DNA from: Agaribacterium haliotis
GTDB taxonomy: Bacteria; Pseudomonadota; Gammaproteobacteria; Pseudomonadales; Cellvibrionaceae
Reading direction: 5' to 3'
NCBI RefSeq assembly: GCF_002312815.1
Contig: NZ_NKQJ01000001.1
Span: forward strand, 248,126 to 312,125
DNA length: 64,000 bases
The first letter of the stretch is position 1; each line of letters begins with the position of its first letter. Shown here one piece after another: positions 42,520 through 51,780 of this stretch. The position numbers and the translations under genes are program-made. The notes below the pieces were generated by a model. It worked only from the letters and a program-made list of their open reading frames with translations, had not been told where the DNA came from and did no database searches.

Positions 42520-44954
42520 ATCCAATCGACGTCTCGGTGCTCTAGCAAGCCCACAAACTTCTCGGCCGTCACCGGGCGACTGCACAAATAACCCTGGTAG
42601 TAACGGCAGTGATATTGGCGAATAAGATCGAGCTGATCCTGAGTTTCCACCCCTTCGGCAACCACTTCTAAGTCGAGCATTTGCCCCATTGCAGATATTG
42701 TTTCAACCAGAACCCTGTCATTGCGGTCAACACAAATATCCCGCACAAAACTCTGATCAATTTTTAATATCGCTACCGGTAGTTTTTTCAGATAGCTGAT
42801 CGACGAATAGCCGGTACCAAAATCATCAAGAGAAAACACAACTCCCAACTCTCTTAAGGTGGCCATGGTATCTATGGTGACATCGAGGTTGTGAATAACA
42901 ATGCCTTCGGTGATTTCCATCTCCAGCATACGCGCGGGAAAATCAAGCCGTTTTAACAGCTGGGCGACGTCATCCACAAAGCTGACACTGCGAAACTGTC
43001 GCGGGCTGATATTAATACCTAGGCGCATATCTGCCGTCCACAGGCCCTTGCGCTGCCATTCGAGAACTTGTTGCATGCCCTGTTCAAGTACCCACATACC
43101 GACTTTTACAATAAGCCCGGATGTTTCCAGCACGGGGATAAATTCAGCAGGGCTTACCATGCCCCGCTCTGGGTGATTCCAACGCAGCAACGCTTCAGCG
43201 CCGACAATGCGATCGCTGCGCATATCGACGCGCGGCTGGTAGTACAGCTCAAAGCTCTGCTCATCGAGGGCCTTGTGCAATTCGCCCTCCATCACCAGAA
43301 CATCGCGCGCGTTCTCAGCCATGCGCTTATTGAAAAACTCTACGTCGTTGCGGCCCTGGGCTTTGACCTGGTACATCGCCGTATCGGCATAACGCAGCAG
43401 CTCGTGCACACTGACATCGTCTTCGGGGAACATTACGATGCCGACACTCGCCGTGACATGGAGCTCAAGCTCATTGTAATAATACGGCACGGCAACGCTG
43501 CCGCGCAGGCGCTCGGCGATATTTTCAGCCCTGAGCACCGCTGTGTTCATATCTGCCGACAATTCAGTTAACACCACCACAAACTCATCGCCACCGAGGC
43601 GCACAACAATGTCATCGTCGCTGATACTGTCTTCGAGCTGCGCGGCAACGTGCTTAAGCACAGCGTCGCCAACCGGGTGGCCCAGTGAATCGTTGATGTT
43701 TTTAAACTGATCTAAATCGATAAACAGCAGCGCTCCAAACACTCCGCGCCGCGATGCCTTTTTCACTTCCTCTTCAAGGCGCTCAACCAAGTAACTGCGA
43801 TTTGGCAGATCTGTTAGGGCGTCGTGATAGGCCATGTGCTCCATCAGTTCCTGCGTCACTTTTAGCTCGGTAATATCCGAGCTCACTACCAGCGCCACCG
43901 TCTCGTCATAGAAGTCCATCGGCATAATGTGAGTGTGCATATGCCGCTCTTCGCCGGAGGCGTCAAACCACTTCTCCTCCCAGATCTGGGCATTCACGCC
44001 CGAATCGATCACCTCGGCATCAAGGCGCACAACCTCATCGGTATCCGTGGCAAAGTGGCGCTTAAAGTCGCTGACGTGGGCGCCGCGCATCGCCTCAGCG
44101 GTGGTGCTTAGAAAATTCGCCAAGGCTTTGTTGGCGAAAATATAGTGGCCGTCTCGATTGCGGGCACCGACCCAGACAGGCAGGCTGTCGATGATCTGGC
44201 GCACGTGCTCTTCACTCTTGCGCAACACCACCTCAACTGAGCGACGTTTTGCCAGAGCCAGATCCACCGCCTCTAGCAAGGTATTGGTGCTAAGCACCAG
44301 CTGTTTTAATTCGTCGTTGCGCCCTGATTTGGGCAAACTCACCCGCTGCTCGCCCGGACTGCCGGGGTTAATCTCCTTTACTTCCGTGGCAATACGGATC
44401 AGCGGCTTGGTTAACATGTGGTAAAACACAATAAATAAAGCAAGCACCAGCACTGAGCTGCGCACCAGGCCTATGCCAATAACAACAGCCGAGAGTTGAT
44501 AAAAGCGGGAAAACGCTGCGTCCATATCCACAACAAAGCTGATATAACCACTGCTGCTATCGTGGCGACTGACGGACAGCGGCGCCTCAAAATTGACAAA
44601 TTCTTTGCTTATTAGCGATGTTAACCAGCGGGTGCGGGACTCCCTCGCCGCGCGCTCCTGGCTCGCCACCAGGCCACCGAGCTCATCTTTAAGCGCCACC
44701 TCGACAATAAACTCATACTGCATCAGGCCGGTGACAACTTCTTCGGCCAGTTCGCTGTCGAGGGTATAGACGGCGCGCTCCGCCGGAGGCGTCGCAACTT
44801 TGATAATGCGATTGATCATCGCATCGGTTTGAATGAGCTGACTTTGATAATCGATATAGATTTGTACCGCGCTCATAACGATACCAATCATCAAGGCGAG
44901 TATAACTCCAACCTTCGCAAGCCTGAATGAAATGCCCTCAAAGTAGCCCTGCAC
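42516..44954 (-). CDS. Membrane PAS-GGDEF-EAL c-di-GMP enzyme
   Basis: 812 residues: membrane helix at about 13-33, a periplasmic part (about 34-150), a second helix (about 155-180), a HAMP-like stretch, PAS (about 250-370), GGDEF and EAL. The cyclase site RLGGDEF is intact but the RxxD inhibitory site before it is absent (Ile in place of Arg). The phosphodiesterase site is complete by eye: EALLRW, NISPRQF, EITEG, DDFGTGYSS, KIDQSFV, VVAEGVE. So it may make or break c-di-GMP; the net activity cannot be told. It lies near flgM and a PilZ gene, which suggests a link to motility. Confidence 0.92.
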   Translation of the reverse strand: MQGYFEGISFRLAKVGVILALMIGIVMSAVQIYIDYQSQLIQTDAMINRIIKVATPPAERAVYTLDSELAEEVVTGLMQYEFIVEVALKDELGGLVASQERAARESRTRWLTSLISKEFVNFEAPLSVSRHDSSSGYISFVVDMDAAFSRFYQLSAVVIGIGLVRSSVLVLALFIVFYHMLTKPLIRIATEVKEINPGSPGEQRVSLPKSGRNDELKQLVLSTNTLLEAVDLALAKRRSVEVVLRKSEEHVRQIIDSLPVWVGARNRDGHYIFANKALANFLSTTAEAMRGAHVSDFKRHFATDTDEVVRLDAEVIDSGVNAQIWEEKWFDASGEERHMHTHIMPMDFYDETVALVVSSDITELKVTQELMEHMAYHDALTDLPNRSYLVERLEEEVKKASRRGVFGALLFIDLDQFKNINDSLGHPVGDAVLKHVAAQLEDSISDDDIVVRLGGDEFVVVLTELSADMNTAVLRAENIAERLRGSVAVPYYYNELELHVTASVGIVMFPEDDVSVHELLRYADTAMYQVKAQGRNDVEFFNKRMAENARDVLVMEGELHKALDEQSFELYYQPRVDMRSDRIVGAEALLRWNHPERGMVSPAEFIPVLETSGLIVKVGMWVLEQGMQQVLEWQRKGLWTADMRLGINISPRQFRSVSFVDDVAQLLKRLDFPARMLEMEITEGIVIHNLDVTIDTMATLRELGVVFSLDDFGTGYSSISYLKKLPVAILKIDQSFVRDICVDRNDRVLVETISAMGQMLDLEVVAEGVETQDQLDLIRQYHCRYYQGYLCSRPVTAEKFVGLLEHRDVDWI

Positions 44955-45060
44955 CTAGCCCTACCCTATTGTTCTTATCTTACGACCCCAATGAAACGAC
45001 AAGGAGTACCCGTCAGCCAAGTATATGTTGGGAATCAACTGAGAGCGAATCTGCCGCTTC

Positions 45061-45957
45061 TCACAGGTTAACACTCGGGATCGCATCATGGTGTTGCACG
45101 GCTTCCATTTGTGTATGTTGCTTTTTCTCGTAGGCCGACGGCGGCCTGTCGTCGCTTCGGTCGAGCTGTAAATGAACAAAATCAAACAAATCAAGATCTG
45201 CCAGCTGTGATGGCGAAACACGTTGAAGCGCCGCAAATATGGTATCGATGCGCCCTGGGTGTTGTTTTTCCCACGACGCCAGCATGTGCTTAATATTTTG
45301 GCGCTGCAAGTTTTCTTGTGAGCCGCAGAGATTGCAGGGAATAATCGGAAACTGCTTGTAGTCGGCAAACTCCGCCAAATCCACCTCTTTGCAATAGGCC
45401 AACGGCCGAATAAGCACATTGCGTTTGTCATCGGCTAAAAGCTTTGGCGGCATCGCCTTCAAACGGCCGGCGTGAAATAAATTTAGAAACAGCGTTTCAA
45501 CAATGTCATCGCGGTGATGACCGAGGGCGATTTTTGTCGCACCGATATCTTCGGCAAAACCGTAAAGGGTGCCTCGGCGCAGGCGTGAACACAGGCCACA
45601 GGTGGTCTTACCTTCAGGCACAACCGACTTCACCACACTGTATGTGTCTTTCTCAATAATGTGGTACTCGATGCCGAGCTTATCGAGATACTCCGGTAAC
45701 ACATGTTCGGGAAAGCCGGGCTGCTTCTGATCCATATTGACAGCCACCAACTCAAAATCTACCGGTGCAGACTTTTGCAGGCTCATCAAAATATCGAGCA
45801 TGGCGTAGCTGTCTTTGCCCCCCGATAGGCAAACCATCACCTTGTCACCGGCCTCGATCATGTTGTAATCAAGTATGGCTTTGCCCGCGTTGCGGCGCAG
45901 GCGCTTTTGTAGTTTGTTGAACTCTAGGCGGCTTTTGGCATTTGACTGCTTGGACAT
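45061..45957 (-). CDS. ttcA: tRNA 2-thiocytidine synthetase TtcA
   Basis: 298 residues. PP-loop SGGKDS at 45-50, and two CxxC pairs, C120-C123 (TTCGLCSRL) and C208-C211 (IPCNLCGSQ), which bind the Fe-S cluster. TtcA thiolates C32 of certain tRNAs, including arginine tRNAs. The protein is complete. It is transcribed away from the PilZ gene across a 381-base gap. Confidence 0.95.
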   Translation of the reverse strand: MSKQSNAKSRLEFNKLQKRLRRNAGKAILDYNMIEAGDKVMVCLSGGKDSYAMLDILMSLQKSAPVDFELVAVNMDQKQPGFPEHVLPEYLDKLGIEYHIIEKDTYSVVKSVVPEGKTTCGLCSRLRRGTLYGFAEDIGATKIALGHHRDDIVETLFLNLFHAGRLKAMPPKLLADDKRNVLIRPLAYCKEVDLAEFADYKQFPIIPCNLCGSQENLQRQNIKHMLASWEKQHPGRIDTIFAALQRVSPSQLADLDLFDFVHLQLDRSDDRPPSAYEKKQHTQMEAVQHHDAIPSVNL

Positions 45958-46338
45958 AACTTAGACAACTTAAGACGGACGACTTTAGCAACACGCCTAT
46001 GCACATAAACGCATAGTTTTACGGCGCGTAAATAAGTGCGCAAAAGGCCGCTATTGTAGCAAAGACAGGTGCAACAAAGACAGGCATAACAAAACAAGCC
46101 ACCGCCAGGCCGGTAAACATTTAGCGACAAGCGCACCCCCGACGATCGGCAAAACGGCGATTGTTTGCCGCTATTTGGCACAGCCTTGTGCTCAATTTCC
46201 CTCAAGCACTGCCTGTGCCCGCGCTAACAGTGAAAGCTTAAGTTGGCCTTTGCTTTGCTAACTCTAGGTTAAGGGCCTGCCCCGTTGGCCGCGGGCCGCC
46301 ACCAACTAGCACGAAACCTTAACGATAAAACTGAGATT
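45958..46338. promoter_or_regulatory. ttcA / PilZ-gene divergent region
   Basis: 381 bases without a gene. On the plus strand TGGCCTTTGCTTTGCT (46244-46259) is a sigma-54-type site with correct spacing and a perfect TTGCT box, about 80 bases before the PilZ gene. Nearer ttcA is a direct repeat of about 11 bases (CAAAGACAGG-type at 46070-46093). A GCACA/TGTGC palindrome with a four-base gap lies near 46173-46187. No convincing sigma-70 promoter for ttcA was found by eye. Confidence 0.45.
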
Positions 46339-47004
46339 ATGTTGAAAGCTGCACAAATACAATTGCTACTTCAAGCCCTCAACGAACGACGCAACCTTGA
46401 GCTGTGGCAGGCCCAGCGCGGCTGTTCGTGCACAGCTTTACTTCTCGGTGCCGACATTCAGGAACACAGCACCGAGCTGCTGCTGAGTACCGCCAATGAC
46501 TTACGAGCAAACGAGCACTTCAAACTTAGGTTAAAAGGCGAACAGCAGGATCTGATCTGCGAACTAAGCCGTCGACAAGCCGAGCACGGCCTCTATACCT
46601 GTACGCTTATCTCGTGTCACTGGAGTGCCAATCGCCGCTGGGAACAACGCTTAAATTTTGCCAACTGGCAGGGCCCTGAGGTGCAACTTGAGCAGGATTT
46701 TTCCCCCGCCATCCGCGGCCACCTGCGCGATCTGTCCAGCCGCGGTTTGGCAGTCGATTTTTGGTTAACTCAACTTGAACACGCCCCACTCAAAGCCAGC
46801 CGGCACACGCTGACCCTGAACTTTAACGAGCACTTCTGCCTGAGCCTCAATTGCGAGCTGCTCGATTGCAGCCTGCACCGCCGCCCCGGTATGCACCGGC
46901 GCCTGCGCTTTTACATTAGCGAAGGCCAAGCGCTGCAAAAGTGTCAGCTGCACGCGCTGTTAGAAAGCGCCACTCAAAAGCGTACGCCAGCGCTTGCGGC
47001 TTAA
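46339..47004 (+). CDS. PilZ-domain protein (YcgR/FlgZ-like)
   Basis: 221 residues from the ATG at 46339 (GAG eight bases upstream). The N-terminal half fits the YcgR-type domain that precedes PilZ. The c-di-GMP signature is present: RWEQR (R100-R104) and, 27 residues on, DLSSRG (131-136), matching RxxxR and D/NxSxxG. YcgR/FlgZ proteins brake flagellar rotation when c-di-GMP rises. A sigma-54-type site upstream would place it in the flagellar regulon. It is more diverged than typical YcgR, so the role is likely but not certain. In Pseudomonas a PilZ gene follows flgMN. Confidence 0.75.
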   Translation: MLKAAQIQLLLQALNERRNLELWQAQRGCSCTALLLGADIQEHSTELLLSTANDLRANEHFKLRLKGEQQDLICELSRRQAEHGLYTCTLISCHWSANRRWEQRLNFANWQGPEVQLEQDFSPAIRGHLRDLSSRGLAVDFWLTQLEHAPLKASRHTLTLNFNEHFCLSLNCELLDCSLHRRPGMHRRLRFYISEGQALQKCQLHALLESATQKRTPALAA

Positions 47005-47069
47005 ACTTGCAGGCCCGCTGAAACTGCAGCAAACTTCGCGCTTTTTGCAGCGCGAATCAGTGGAGCCTT

Positions 47070-48368
47070 ATGTCAACGCTCAGCGAACAGCAGTTATACG
47101 ACCTTGACCGCAAACACGTCTGGCACCCCTATGCCGCACTGAACAGCGACGCGCCAATGTTTGCCGTCGACTCCGCACAAGGCGTTCGCCTAAAACTCAA
47201 AGACGGCCGAGAATTGATCGATGGCATGAGCTCTTGGTGGAGTACCCTGCACGGCTATAACCACCCCGAGTTAAACAAAGCCTTAGTCGAGCAGAGCCAA
47301 CGCATGGCTCACGTTATGTTTGGTGGCCTAACTCACGAACCCGCGGTCAAGCTCGCCAAGCAGTTAGTAGACATCAGCCCGGCGCCACTAGAGCATGTAT
47401 TTTTCAGCGACTCCGGTTCTGTCGCCGTCGAAGTGGCAATGAAAATGGCCATTCAATATTGGGCGAGCCGGGGGCAGCAACGCAGCCGTTTTTTAACCTT
47501 TAAACGCGGTTACCACGGCGACACGTTTATGGCCATGTCAGTCTGTGATCCGGTCACCGGCATGCACAGTTTATTTAGCGATGCAATTCAGCAGCAGCTC
47601 TTTGCCGAAGCGCCGCGCCTTCGCATTGACGATATCTGGCACGACAGTGAAAGCTCAGAGCTCAAACAACTGCTGCACAAGCACCACCGCGAATTAGCGG
47701 GCGTGATTGTTGAGCCCATCGTCCAGGGTACCGGCGGCATGTTTTTTTACCATGCCAACTACCTATCGACACTGCGCGAGCTGTGCGACAACTACGACTT
47801 GCCACTAATCTTTGATGAAATTGCCACCGGCCTTGGCCGCACAGGTAAGCTGTTTGCTTGTGAGCACGCAGCGCTAGCACCGGATATTATGTGTTTGGGC
47901 AAAACACTCTCCGCCGGTTACATCACCCTCGCGGCAACGCTGTGCTCTAGTAACATTGCGATGCAAATACAAGACGGCCCCGCTTCGGTTTTTATGCACG
48001 GCCCAACGTTTATGGCCAACCCACTCGCCTGTGCTGTTGCCGGTCGCAGCATAGAGCTGTTGCACGAAAACAACTGGCAGCAACAAGTACAAAGCATTGA
48101 GCTTGCGTTAAAGAAAGGGCTCGCCCCGTGTAAAACGCTCGAGGCGGTTGCCGACGTGCGTGTGCTCGGTGCAATCGGTGTTGTAGAAATGAAAGAAACC
48201 GTGGATCTGCGAAGGCTACAACCGATATTTGTTGAACACGGTATCTGGCTGCGGCCCTTTGGCAAACTTGTGTATTGCATGCCGCCATATATAAGCACTG
48301 ATGACGATTTATCTAAGCTGTGCAATGCACTGTATTTGAGCCTGGAGAAAGTGTACTGCGCGAGCTAG
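47070..48368 (+). CDS. bioA: DAPA aminotransferase BioA
   Basis: 432 residues, class III PLP aminotransferase. Signature pieces: YDLDRKHVWHPYAAL, DGMSSWWSTLHGYNHPELNK, HVMFGGLTHEPAV, FDEIATGLGRTGKLFACEH and CLGKTLSAGY with the PLP lysine K278. It converts KAPA to DAPA in biotin synthesis with SAM as amino donor. A GGAG site precedes the ATG. No other biotin gene is next to it. It ends 17 bases from the convergent REC-PP2C gene. Confidence 0.95.
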   Translation: MSTLSEQQLYDLDRKHVWHPYAALNSDAPMFAVDSAQGVRLKLKDGRELIDGMSSWWSTLHGYNHPELNKALVEQSQRMAHVMFGGLTHEPAVKLAKQLVDISPAPLEHVFFSDSGSVAVEVAMKMAIQYWASRGQQRSRFLTFKRGYHGDTFMAMSVCDPVTGMHSLFSDAIQQQLFAEAPRLRIDDIWHDSESSELKQLLHKHHRELAGVIVEPIVQGTGGMFFYHANYLSTLRELCDNYDLPLIFDEIATGLGRTGKLFACEHAALAPDIMCLGKTLSAGYITLAATLCSSNIAMQIQDGPASVFMHGPTFMANPLACAVAGRSIELLHENNWQQQVQSIELALKKGLAPCKTLEAVADVRVLGAIGVVEMKETVDLRRLQPIFVEHGIWLRPFGKLVYCMPPYISTDDDLSKLCNALYLSLEKVYCAS

Positions 48369-48385
48369 GCCGGAGTCTGTTGATA

Positions 48386-50077
48386 CTAATGTAAACTCAA
48401 GTCATAGCGCGCAAATGCGGTGCGCCCGCCATCTCGATATTCCAGGTGAGAACACAACTGCTCTAATAACAGCATACCGCGCCCGTGGCTCTGTTCACCT
48501 TCGTTGATGCGCCGACACACAGCTTCAACGTCAAAGCCCCTGCCACTGTCGTTGATGGTGATATGCAACTGGTTCGGATCGGCGCGCACAAACTTAAACG
48601 AGACATTAATTCTTTGCTCAGAGAGTTCTTGTAAGCGCTGCTGGCGCAGCTGATAGTATTTTTCAAAGCCGTCGGCGTCGGCTTTAAGCTGAGAATCCAA
48701 GCCGAGAATACCGTGCTCGAGCGCGTTGTTGTAAAGCTCACTGACGATGGTAAAAATTTTATCCTGATGGGCTTCCATTCCACTAATCGAACTGACAAAA
48801 CTCATTAGCTGGTCGACAATATTGGTGCGCTGTAAATCTTTGTCAAACAAGCTCAAATCCAATGACCAGGGAATGGAATCAATCGTGTGATAATCCGCAC
48901 CGATATCTACCGGCTCGTTGCTGAGCTTGTCTCTGTGCACAAGCGGCCCGGCGTTCAGCAGGGCGATACTGACATCATCATTTTGCTCGTCACTTTCGGA
49001 AAAAGCATTTACAGCATCCACAATAGTCTGCAAGCTGCGCTCCTCGCTGGAGCGAACAATTTGTTCCAGGCGCTGCTGGCCAAATTCATTGCCTTCACTG
49101 TCAACGGCTTCGGTAATACCGTCAGTGTAGATATACAGTTTGTCTTGGGCCTCTAGCGTATAAATATCCGGGCTATCATCAAACTCCTCATCACTTAAAA
49201 TACCAAGAGGCATGTGGCGCGACTCAAGATGCAACAGCCGGCCGTCTGCTTTTAACTGCAGAATATCGTTCATGCCGCCGAGCCACAGTGTCATTTGTTC
49301 ACCGGTGGCGTCGAGCTCAGCAATTGCTGCGCAAAAGAACATATTCTGCGGCAGGAGTATTTTCAAACGATGATTTATTTCTGTTGCAATCTTGCTGACA
49401 CTGGCCTGGTGTTGCACCTGCTGATAAAACACTTCTCCAACGGGCAGTGAACCGATTGATGCGGCCAAACCGTGGCCGGTAAAATCCCCCAGCAATAAAT
49501 AGAGCCCCCCCGACGGTGAAGGCGCAGAAAGCACTAAATCACCATTAAACATCGACATCGGAGAGGTATAAACACTGAGATTATCGCAGCTGGTTTGCTG
49601 GCGCTTGCTACCGTTTTCAAAAATATGCTCAACGATGCTATGCTCCCTATCCATTAATTTACGGTGGTAGGTGAGCTCCTCATTGCTGTTCTTTACCTGA
49701 TCATATAAGGCCTTAGAACGCTCGTGCGCCTTGACCTTTGCCACTAAAATATTCTCATTAACCGGCTTTGGAACAAAATCATCTCCCCCGGCATTCAGGC
49801 ACGCGGTAATATTTTTTTCATCATCGAGCGCAGTGACAAAGAGCACCGGTAAAAAACGATCTTGGCACTGTTCTTTAATTGCCGTTGTCGCTTCAAGGCC
49901 ATCCATGACCGGCATCATCACATCCATTAATACCAAATCGATGCTGGTATCACTGAGAACCTGTTCCAGCGCAAGCATGCCGTTTTCGGCATAAACCGGC
50001 ACACAGCCGTGATCTTCGAGCATAAAACCAAGTAGCTCACGATTGTAGGCGTGATCATCCACGACCAATATTTTCAT
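48386..50077 (-). CDS. REC-PP2C-HATPase regulator (HsbR/RsbU-like)
   Basis: 563 residues: receiver (1-120, phospho-acceptor D52 in LMDVMMPVMDG), a coiled coil, a PP2C/SpoIIE phosphatase domain (about 155-380, LLGDFTGHGLAASIG, LYIYTDGITEAVD, NDDVSIALL), and a C-terminal RsbW-type ATPase (about 410-560, IVSELYNNALEHGILG, NDSGRGFD, HGRGMLLLEQL). Phosphatase and kinase in one chain mean that it can both phosphorylate and dephosphorylate a STAS partner. P. aeruginosa HsbR has this domain order and acts through the STAS protein HsbA on FlgM. Here the STAS gene lies ten bases upstream. Confidence 0.9.
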   Translation of the reverse strand: MKILVVDDHAYNRELLGFMLEDHGCVPVYAENGMLALEQVLSDTSIDLVLMDVMMPVMDGLEATTAIKEQCQDRFLPVLFVTALDDEKNITACLNAGGDDFVPKPVNENILVAKVKAHERSKALYDQVKNSNEELTYHRKLMDREHSIVEHIFENGSKRQQTSCDNLSVYTSPMSMFNGDLVLSAPSPSGGLYLLLGDFTGHGLAASIGSLPVGEVFYQQVQHQASVSKIATEINHRLKILLPQNMFFCAAIAELDATGEQMTLWLGGMNDILQLKADGRLLHLESRHMPLGILSDEEFDDSPDIYTLEAQDKLYIYTDGITEAVDSEGNEFGQQRLEQIVRSSEERSLQTIVDAVNAFSESDEQNDDVSIALLNAGPLVHRDKLSNEPVDIGADYHTIDSIPWSLDLSLFDKDLQRTNIVDQLMSFVSSISGMEAHQDKIFTIVSELYNNALEHGILGLDSQLKADADGFEKYYQLRQQRLQELSEQRINVSFKFVRADPNQLHITINDSGRGFDVEAVCRRINEGEQSHGRGMLLLEQLCSHLEYRDGGRTAFARYDLSLH

Positions 50078-50087
50078 GAAAGTTTGC

Positions 50088-50387
50088 TCAAAGTATGTCG
50101 AATTTCAGATCAAAACGAGAAATTGAAAAGATTTTTCTAATTTGTGCATTGCAGTTACGCAGCATAATCTTCACTGATTGACCGCTGAAGTGATTTTTTG
50201 CATTGATCAGCATGCCAAGCGCTGAACTATCCATGTACTTGGTATTGGCAAAATCCATCACGAGCAAGCAGCGCCCCTGGGGCTCAAGACTTTCGTAACA
50301 TTTTCGAAACTCTTCAACACAGGCAAAATCAAAGCGCTCTCCGAGTTTGAGCGTTACATTATTGCTATCTTGATTTTCAAGCTGCAT
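50088..50387 (-). CDS. STAS anti-sigma factor antagonist (HsbA-like)
   Basis: 99 residues, one STAS domain. The phosphorylation loop is YMDSSALGML with Ser54 and Ser55 at the site used in SpoIIAA/RsbV/HsbA. It should be the substrate of the REC-PP2C-HATPase protein encoded ten bases downstream. If the Pseudomonas scheme holds, its unphosphorylated form would bind FlgM or an anti-sigma factor. That partner is an inference; flgM is 9 kb away in the same window. Confidence 0.85.
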   Translation of the reverse strand: MQLENQDSNNVTLKLGERFDFACVEEFRKCYESLEPQGRCLLVMDFANTKYMDSSALGMLINAKNHFSGQSVKIMLRNCNAQIRKIFSISRFDLKFDIL

Positions 50388-50399
50388 GGCCTTTCTCCA

Positions 50400-51542
50400 T
50401 TAAAATAAATCGACATCACTGCCGCTGACCGATGAAGACTTATTAGAACTATGGTGCGCCGGCAGGGCTTCAAGCTCGTCTATCCTGCTGCGCAACTGCT
50501 CAATTAAATCTTCGTGTGAACTACCCTGACTCAGCACCTGCAGTAAACGCTGAAGTTGAGTGCCTATTGCGTGAATTTTTACTGCCAGCTGGGCAACTTG
50601 ATCCCCCGCTTGCAGCGCGTCCATGGCATCGGTGATTTCCTGGTTAATTTCGCGCCCGACTTCAGCGCCCTCTTCAACGCTTGAAGCGACCTGAGTGTTA
50701 ACCTGCTCCAGCTCGTTGAGCATCGCATCGAGATGGCCCTTTGCGTCAATGGCAATATTCATATCCAGCGATGCAATTTCACCGACGACCGTTTCAACAC
50801 TGCTGACGGTGTTTTTTGCCGCTTCGGCTTTGTCCCGTATCTGATCGGACAAGGTATTCGAATCTTGACTCAGCTTGCGAACTTCATCGGCCACCACGGC
50901 AAAACCCCGCCCAGACTCCCCCGCTCTTGCGGCCTCAATCGCGGCGTTGAGAGCGAGCAGGTTGGTTTGATCGGCAATGCCCCGGATGTCCTTGATCAGG
51001 CCAAACATCTCGTCAAATTGCAGCACCATATCCTGGATTTTATGTACCGCCTGGACACTCTTATCGCTGATATCAACAAACAAGGTGACGTAGTCATCGA
51101 GTATTTTGCCAACCTCATCGGCAAAACCCTTCAGTGATACTTCGTCTTTACCCTCTGACGACAAGCGATCGACAATCTGAGTAAGTAGCTCTTTGCCATG
51201 ACGCGAGGATTCAGACAACAGCTGAAAACTCTTGTGAAGCTGCAAGCTAGAGCGTTCACTTAAATTCTGAATATCCTCACTGAGTTGCCCAAGGTCATTG
51301 CACAGCGGAGTGCTCAGCTCACTTACTGAAGCGTCCAAACGCTGTTTTAACAAAAAGCCATCGCTATCTGTTTCACCCGGCTCGTACTGTTCCTCGCTGG
51401 CGCTTAGCAAGTACAAACCAACAGCGCTGAACAATAAAAATGCCGGCAGTAGCAGCCACAAGCTTTGAAAGAATAACAAGCAGCACAAAAACAAAGCCGC
51501 AGCAGCGACAAAAACAAAGACCCGATTCTGAGTAGAGATCAC
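50400..51542 (-). CDS. Methyl-accepting chemotaxis protein without periplasmic sensor
   Basis: 380 residues. Two close membrane helices (about 7-48) with no periplasmic domain between them, then a cytoplasmic coiled coil and the receptor signalling tip at about 185-235: [50 protein letters not shown]. It ends DVDLF without a clear CheR-binding pentapeptide. It is 12 bases upstream of the STAS gene, so a chemoreceptor-like protein is co-expressed with a partner-switching pair. It may sense from inside the cell. Confidence 0.9.
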   Translation of the reverse strand: MISTQNRVFVFVAAAALFLCCLLFFQSLWLLLPAFLLFSAVGLYLLSASEEQYEPGETDSDGFLLKQRLDASVSELSTPLCNDLGQLSEDIQNLSERSSLQLHKSFQLLSESSRHGKELLTQIVDRLSSEGKDEVSLKGFADEVGKILDDYVTLFVDISDKSVQAVHKIQDMVLQFDEMFGLIKDIRGIADQTNLLALNAAIEAARAGESGRGFAVVADEVRKLSQDSNTLSDQIRDKAEAAKNTVSSVETVVGEIASLDMNIAIDAKGHLDAMLNELEQVNTQVASSVEEGAEVGREINQEITDAMDALQAGDQVAQLAVKIHAIGTQLQRLLQVLSQGSSHEDLIEQLRSRIDELEALPAHHSSNKSSSVSGSDVDLF

Positions 51543-51620
51543 AGCGCCCTCTGGCTGAGCAGTAATTGACTCTACTAAGCCTAGCCCGAGGTTTGGAAGG
51601 CTGCCAAAGGAAAGCAGAAC

Positions 51621-51690
51621 TGGGCTCCATCACCACTTGTAACACCACTTGTAACACCACTTACAACAACGCGTGCAACAAAGGAGCCCA
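51621..51690. repeat. 12-bp tandem repeats inside an inverted repeat
   Basis: Three tandem units of CACCACTTGTAA (the third CACCACTTACAA) at 51631-51666 are enclosed by TGGGCTCC (51621-51628) and GGAGCCCA (51683-51690). The whole could form an 8-bp stem with the repeats in the loop. It lies between trpS and the chemoreceptor gene. Too short and irregular for CRISPR. Confidence 0.6.
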
Positions 51691-51733
51691 GGTAGCTAGA
51701 AACGAAGAAAAGGAGGCCCTGACTATGGGCCAA

Positions 51734-51769
51734 CGAGCTGCGCCGAATCGCATCTAAAGGCGCAGCTCG
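51734..51769 (-). terminator. Strong hairpin after trpS
   Basis: CGAGCTGCGCC and GGCGCAGCTCG form a perfect 11-bp stem with a 14-base loop, 12 bases past the trpS stop. No T-run follows, so it may stop transcription poorly or protect the message end. A shorter hairpin GGCCC/GGGCC lies just beyond. Confidence 0.5.
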
Positions 51770-51780
51770 GCTAGACAGCT

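Noticed and set aside
51631..51666. Repeats resembling a small CRISPR array
   Set aside because: Units of 12 bases follow each other without spacers and there are only three; no cas gene is near.
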